DNA from: Bugula neritina
Taxonomy: Eukaryota > Bryozoa > Gymnolaemata > Cheilostomatida > Bugulidae
Length of the DNA stretch: 64,000 nt
NCBI GenBank assembly: GCA_964035545.1
Contig: OZ037765.1
Location: forward strand, 10,720,698-10,784,697
Reading direction: 5' to 3'
This document shows, in pieces, positions 60,708-64,000 of the stretch. Under the pieces are notes generated by a model. That model was not told where the DNA came from. It saw nothing but the letters and a program-made list of their open reading frames with translations, and did not search any database. Made by a program: the position numbers and the translations under genes. The stretch's first letter is position 1, and every line of letters begins with the position of its first letter.

Positions 60708-63700
60708 CTATGTTGTGCCATTTGGAACACTTTGACCCGTCTGTTTAGGCTTGGGAAAGACTCTCGGAGAAGGGTTATCATTTGGTTTAGGAGGTGATTG
60801 CTGAGCTAAGGCCAGTGAAGGTGTAATGCTGTCTGGTTTCTCCGGAGCTGTCTCCACGTACGTTGATTTGGTTTTATCACGTCTCTTAGCAAGAAGAGCA
60901 GCTAACTGATTATCTGCTACAAGGGATGTGTCATTTATATTCTTGGGTTGATGTTCCTTTCTTGTTCTCTTCATTTTCACCTAAAAAGAATTGAATTTGA
61001 ACATCACTAGTCGAAATGTTTTAATAAGATCTGTATTCAAAATTTAGATTAGCATTTCACCTAGTAATAAGAACTATCCATGCATTTTTTCCTTTGCTGT
61101 CGCAAAGTATATCCTCCAGCTACAATGCTCAAGTTGAGGTAGCCGTTAGTTGCCAAAATGTATGTACTAAGTTTTGAGGCAAGAAAATTTAGACAAAAAA
61201 TAAAACTTACTAAGTAGTTGTGCATCTCTTTCATAGCCTCGCCATCTCGCTCTGCGGGATGATGATCATCTGGCTAAAAAATACAAAAAACAAGATCAAA
61301 ATACATAGTGTCATCATACGGTTACTATTAAAACTACTAGATGTTGTTAGGAATCCGGTCCTTGTGGTGTAATGGTTAGCACGCCTGCTTGCAAGCAGAA
61401 GGTCTCAGGTTTGAATCCCCAGTGAAGGCAAAAGTTTTATAACAGAATAAAACATGTTATAAATTGGGGACGTGAATTTATACGGAATTCAATTTCTCAG
61501 CTCTGGTTCTGCTTGTCAGTTGTGATAATTAAGTTTAAATTATACTGGTGATGAACACCATACTATTAAAATCTAACTTAGTAAATCATGAGCTGTAAAA
61601 TGAAAATAACATTCCTTGAAATCTACAAGTACTTCCCATTCTTAATAGTAACTGCAAACTGTTTTTTGGCACAGGGAACACAACTTCAACTTATATAATG
61701 TTATATAATCCATGCTCACGTTGTGCAGATAGTTTACCAACATTTATACTGAAGGATTTGATGCACAAGAAAATGTGTAAAAGCCAAAGTTTAAAAAAAA
61801 TCTGAAATGGAAAAAATTTAAAGATATAATCAAAATATCACAATAAAAGATAATCACGACCACTGTTTTGAACCATTATTTCAAATGATTCAAAATAAAA
61901 CAGATCACATATGAGAGATTGGCAGCATTGAAGGTTATCATGCTGAAAGGACTGTATTGTTACAACCTAAAAGTGAAGGTCATTAATCAATCGACTTAGT
62001 ATGTACAAATCTTTAATGAGTCATTTAGTCCCGAGTTACAGTTAATAGCAGATGTAAAAGACAGCTACCTGACAACAAAGTTATTACCGAGAGTTGTTTC
62101 TAGCAGAAAGTGACAGCTGAAACCTCATCCTACAAGAGTACTACTTTAAACATAAAGATGTTATTTAATGAGTAAACTTTAGAAAAAGTGTTTCGCAACT
62201 TTGAGTCCAAAAATACATTAGAAAAATAAATTTTGGTGACTGCAGTAAAAATACATTCAGATTAGAAAAAGAACACAATTCCACACAACATATTGGTTGT
62301 GGAATATTCTTACCCTGGAGTTCAAGTCGACCTTCTTCAACCCTACGCCTGTCTGAATTCTCTTCATCATTTCAAGCATGGCATCTTGCATTGAATCTTT
62401 ATTTTGGAGCGCCTCTGGATTGTACAAGAAGCAGTGAATAACAAAACATGCAAAACTGTATGTTGGTGCATCACGTTATTAAGCCAAATATTGAGCTACC
62501 ATGGTGTTAATGAGTTACATGTGCAGTATGACCCCCCATACCAAATTTTAAAATATAAAATGATATTCAATTAATAGCTGTTTCTAACAAAATAAAGATA
62601 TAAAAACTCATACTCAGGTTATCCCCAAATCACAAAATTAAGTGAAAATCGAATAGTGGAAAACTAACATCTGCCAGTACAACAGCATGAATGTCTTTGT
62701 CATTATATAGTGAAGCATTTATAGCATTGTAGCAGATATCTTTTCATGATGACGCATATTACAAGCTAGCAGATACTCTTCTTAATCAGACTGTCAAATC
62801 AACTCAAGTTAAACTTTAACTTGATTTTGTTTAGTAACAGCTCCATAGTGACAAATTAACAACAGGATTACCTTTTCCAACTATGTTCTGCAACTGTTGC
62901 TCTTTTCTTTTCTTCTTGTTGATTACAAGTTTACTAAACATAAAAAATAAATGACCACTAGATCTATATACAAATAAAACTTTTCAGGAATTGTATTTAA
63001 TACAAAATTTAGATAGCCTGAAATAGATACAACTGACGAGAAATACTGTAGCAGCTGCTTCTGAATGTCAATGAACAAAATGCTATTGGCTTTTAGGGGT
63101 AGAAAACTTCTATTTGAGACTCACAATTCACTACATACAATAATTAAATTATAAGGAATAACTTGCATGTTTTTAAAAATTAATAAATTAACTTTGAACT
63201 GTGACAATGAAATTAAACGAGAGTAAGAAGGTATATTAGATTCCCATCAGACAAAACAAAATATTTTATTTATCATTTTAATTTACTTCCTTCCCATTTA
63301 GTAGAACAGCTAAAAGTTCAATGCTCAACAAAGATTAATATAATTATATAACCCAGCAAACAGTAAAAAACACAACTAATGATTTGTAAACTTCATATAC
63401 TCTATTACACTCACCTGATGCCTCCAGGAGGACCAGGTGGTGGGGGTGGGGGAGGTGGAGGGGGTGGTGGCGGAGCAGGTGGAGCTACAGGCATACGACT
63501 CAGTGCATCTCCTAAAACGTTGAGTGTAATGTTGAGAAAACAAAATATCCGAAGAACAAAAGCAAATAAAAAATATAAAACAAGAATAACAATGACTCAC
63601 TTTCTTTTTCCAGTTTGGTTACAGTAGCCTTCAGAACTTCAGAATTTTGTTTTTCAGCTTCGAGATTTCCATTGACTCTTTCTAAATCTTCTTTTAATAT

Positions 63701-63775
63701 TTCGATCTTCTCTTCCAAGTTCTCAACTGTGGAGTGTTCTGTGCTGTCTTTCAGCTGCTGCTTTAACTCCTCAAT
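60708..63775 (-). CDS. SHTN1: Shootin-1-like protein, 3' part
   Basis: Six exons, minus strand: 63601-63775, 63415-63511, 62872-62933, 62314-62414, 61211-61273, 60708-60980, all in phase; the 5' part lies beyond the right edge. Order: coiled coil (EELKQQLKDSTEH, EEKIEILKEDLERVNGNLEAEK), a run of about a dozen prolines ending GPPGGIRKLVINKKKRKEQQ, then a short helix MLEMMKRIQTGVGLKKVD and a basic, Pro-rich tail (QLAALLAKRRDKTKS ... SPPKPNDNPSPRVFPKP). In human shootin-1 a polyproline stretch is followed by IRSLMSMIRKR and EEMMDRIKKGVHLRPV, the same order. Shootin couples actin retrograde flow to L1-type adhesion molecules through cortactin in axon outgrowth (established for vertebrates). A generic WH2/formin-like protein is the alternative. 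Confidence 0.75.
61359..61432 (+). tRNA. tRNA-like sequence (tRNA-derived SINE head or pseudogene)
   Basis: GGTCCTTGTGGTGTAATGG then TTAGCACG closely matches the 5' half of metazoan tRNA-Gln (A box). The B box is GGTTTGAATCC (one mismatch to GGTTCGAATCC). The anticodon arm is replaced by the palindrome CTGCTTGCAAGCAG, which cannot make a normal 5-bp stem with a 7-base loop, and the acceptor ends pair poorly. So it is unlikely to be a working tRNA. Lies in a shootin-like intron. Confidence 0.5.
61433..62313. other. Shootin-like intron remainder, nothing recognised
   Basis: About 0.9 kb of AT-rich intron following the tRNA-like sequence. If the tRNA-like block is a SINE head, its body should lie just here, but I could not define it. 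No ORF supported. Confidence 0.5.
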
Positions 63776-64000
63776 CTGCACATTCAAATATAATGATATT
63801 CATACATCTTCAGATTTATACTTGCATCATTACATCATAGACTATCACATTACATAACAGCGAAACTACATACACAATGTAAAACAATTTTATTAAAAAA
63901 TTATAAAGGTTGAATCACAAATCATAAAATAATAATAATATTTAATGACAGTAAGTAAAACAAACCGCTCCAGTAAAATATATTAAAATAACGCATTAAC

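Noticed and set aside
63420-63485. Plus-strand polyglycine ORF
   Set aside because: It is the antisense of the polyproline exon of the shootin-like gene.
1-64000. CRISPR arrays, bacterial operons or phage-type systems
   Set aside because: All genes are spliced animal genes; the tandem repeats present are minisatellites or microsatellites without unique spacers.

Overview
The window is nuclear DNA of an animal, most probably a mollusc. It is AT-rich, nearly every gene is split into many short exons with GT-AG introns, and it holds a conventional (muscle-type) myosin heavy chain gene that contains an internal alternative first exon of the catchin/myorod kind. Catchin, a myosin-rod product with a unique head of about 156 residues followed by the last ~830 residues of the rod, is known from molluscan muscle. 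SINE-like fragments also fit a mollusc. Class and species cannot be told from the sequence.

Layout, left to right. (1) 1-12.3 kb, + strand: 3' three quarters of the myosin heavy chain gene (motor from switch II onward, IQ motifs, whole rod). It has two pairs of mutually exclusive exons, a catchin exon and alternative C-terminal tails. (2) 12.7-17.9 kb, - strand: IFT20, complete, tail-to-tail with myosin. Its 4.45 kb first intron carries a foldback element, a small opposite-strand ORF for a putative acylated protein, a candidate solo LTR and a perfect 37-bp-arm inverted repeat. (3) 18.3-23.5 kb, + strand: ACADSB (short/branched-chain acyl-CoA dehydrogenase), complete with its mitochondrial presequence exon, head-to-head with IFT20. 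(4) 24.2-25.2 kb, - strand: an unrecognised Ser/Thr-rich putative secreted protein. (5) 25.4-28.9 kb, - strand: a TMEM249 (CatSper auxiliary subunit)-like membrane protein of 232 residues. (6) 30.0-41.0 kb, - strand: a 14-exon, 719-residue coiled-coil protein with a C-terminal lamin-tail domain, no CaaX box and no canonical intermediate-filament end motifs. (7) 43.6-60.3 kb, + strand: a 30-exon, ~1,879-residue, 29-finger C2H2 protein that looks like the ZNF236 orthologue. (8) 60.7-64 kb, - strand: the 3' part of a shootin-1-like gene (coiled coil, polyproline run, basic tail), tail-to-tail with the zinc-finger gene and running off the right edge.

All exon joins given were checked for splice dinucleotides and for continuity of reading phase. 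The complete genes close exactly in frame. Several genes (IFT20, the TMEM249-like gene, perhaps the lamin-tail gene) have ciliary or sperm-flagellar roles or relatives, but the neighbourhood is otherwise functionally mixed, as expected for an animal genome. Non-coding space holds several foldback or MITE-like elements, tRNA-derived sequence, minisatellites and AT-rich palindromic tracts. The strongest observations are the three layers of alternative exons in the myosin gene, including the internal catchin exon, and the divergent lamin-tail coiled-coil gene.
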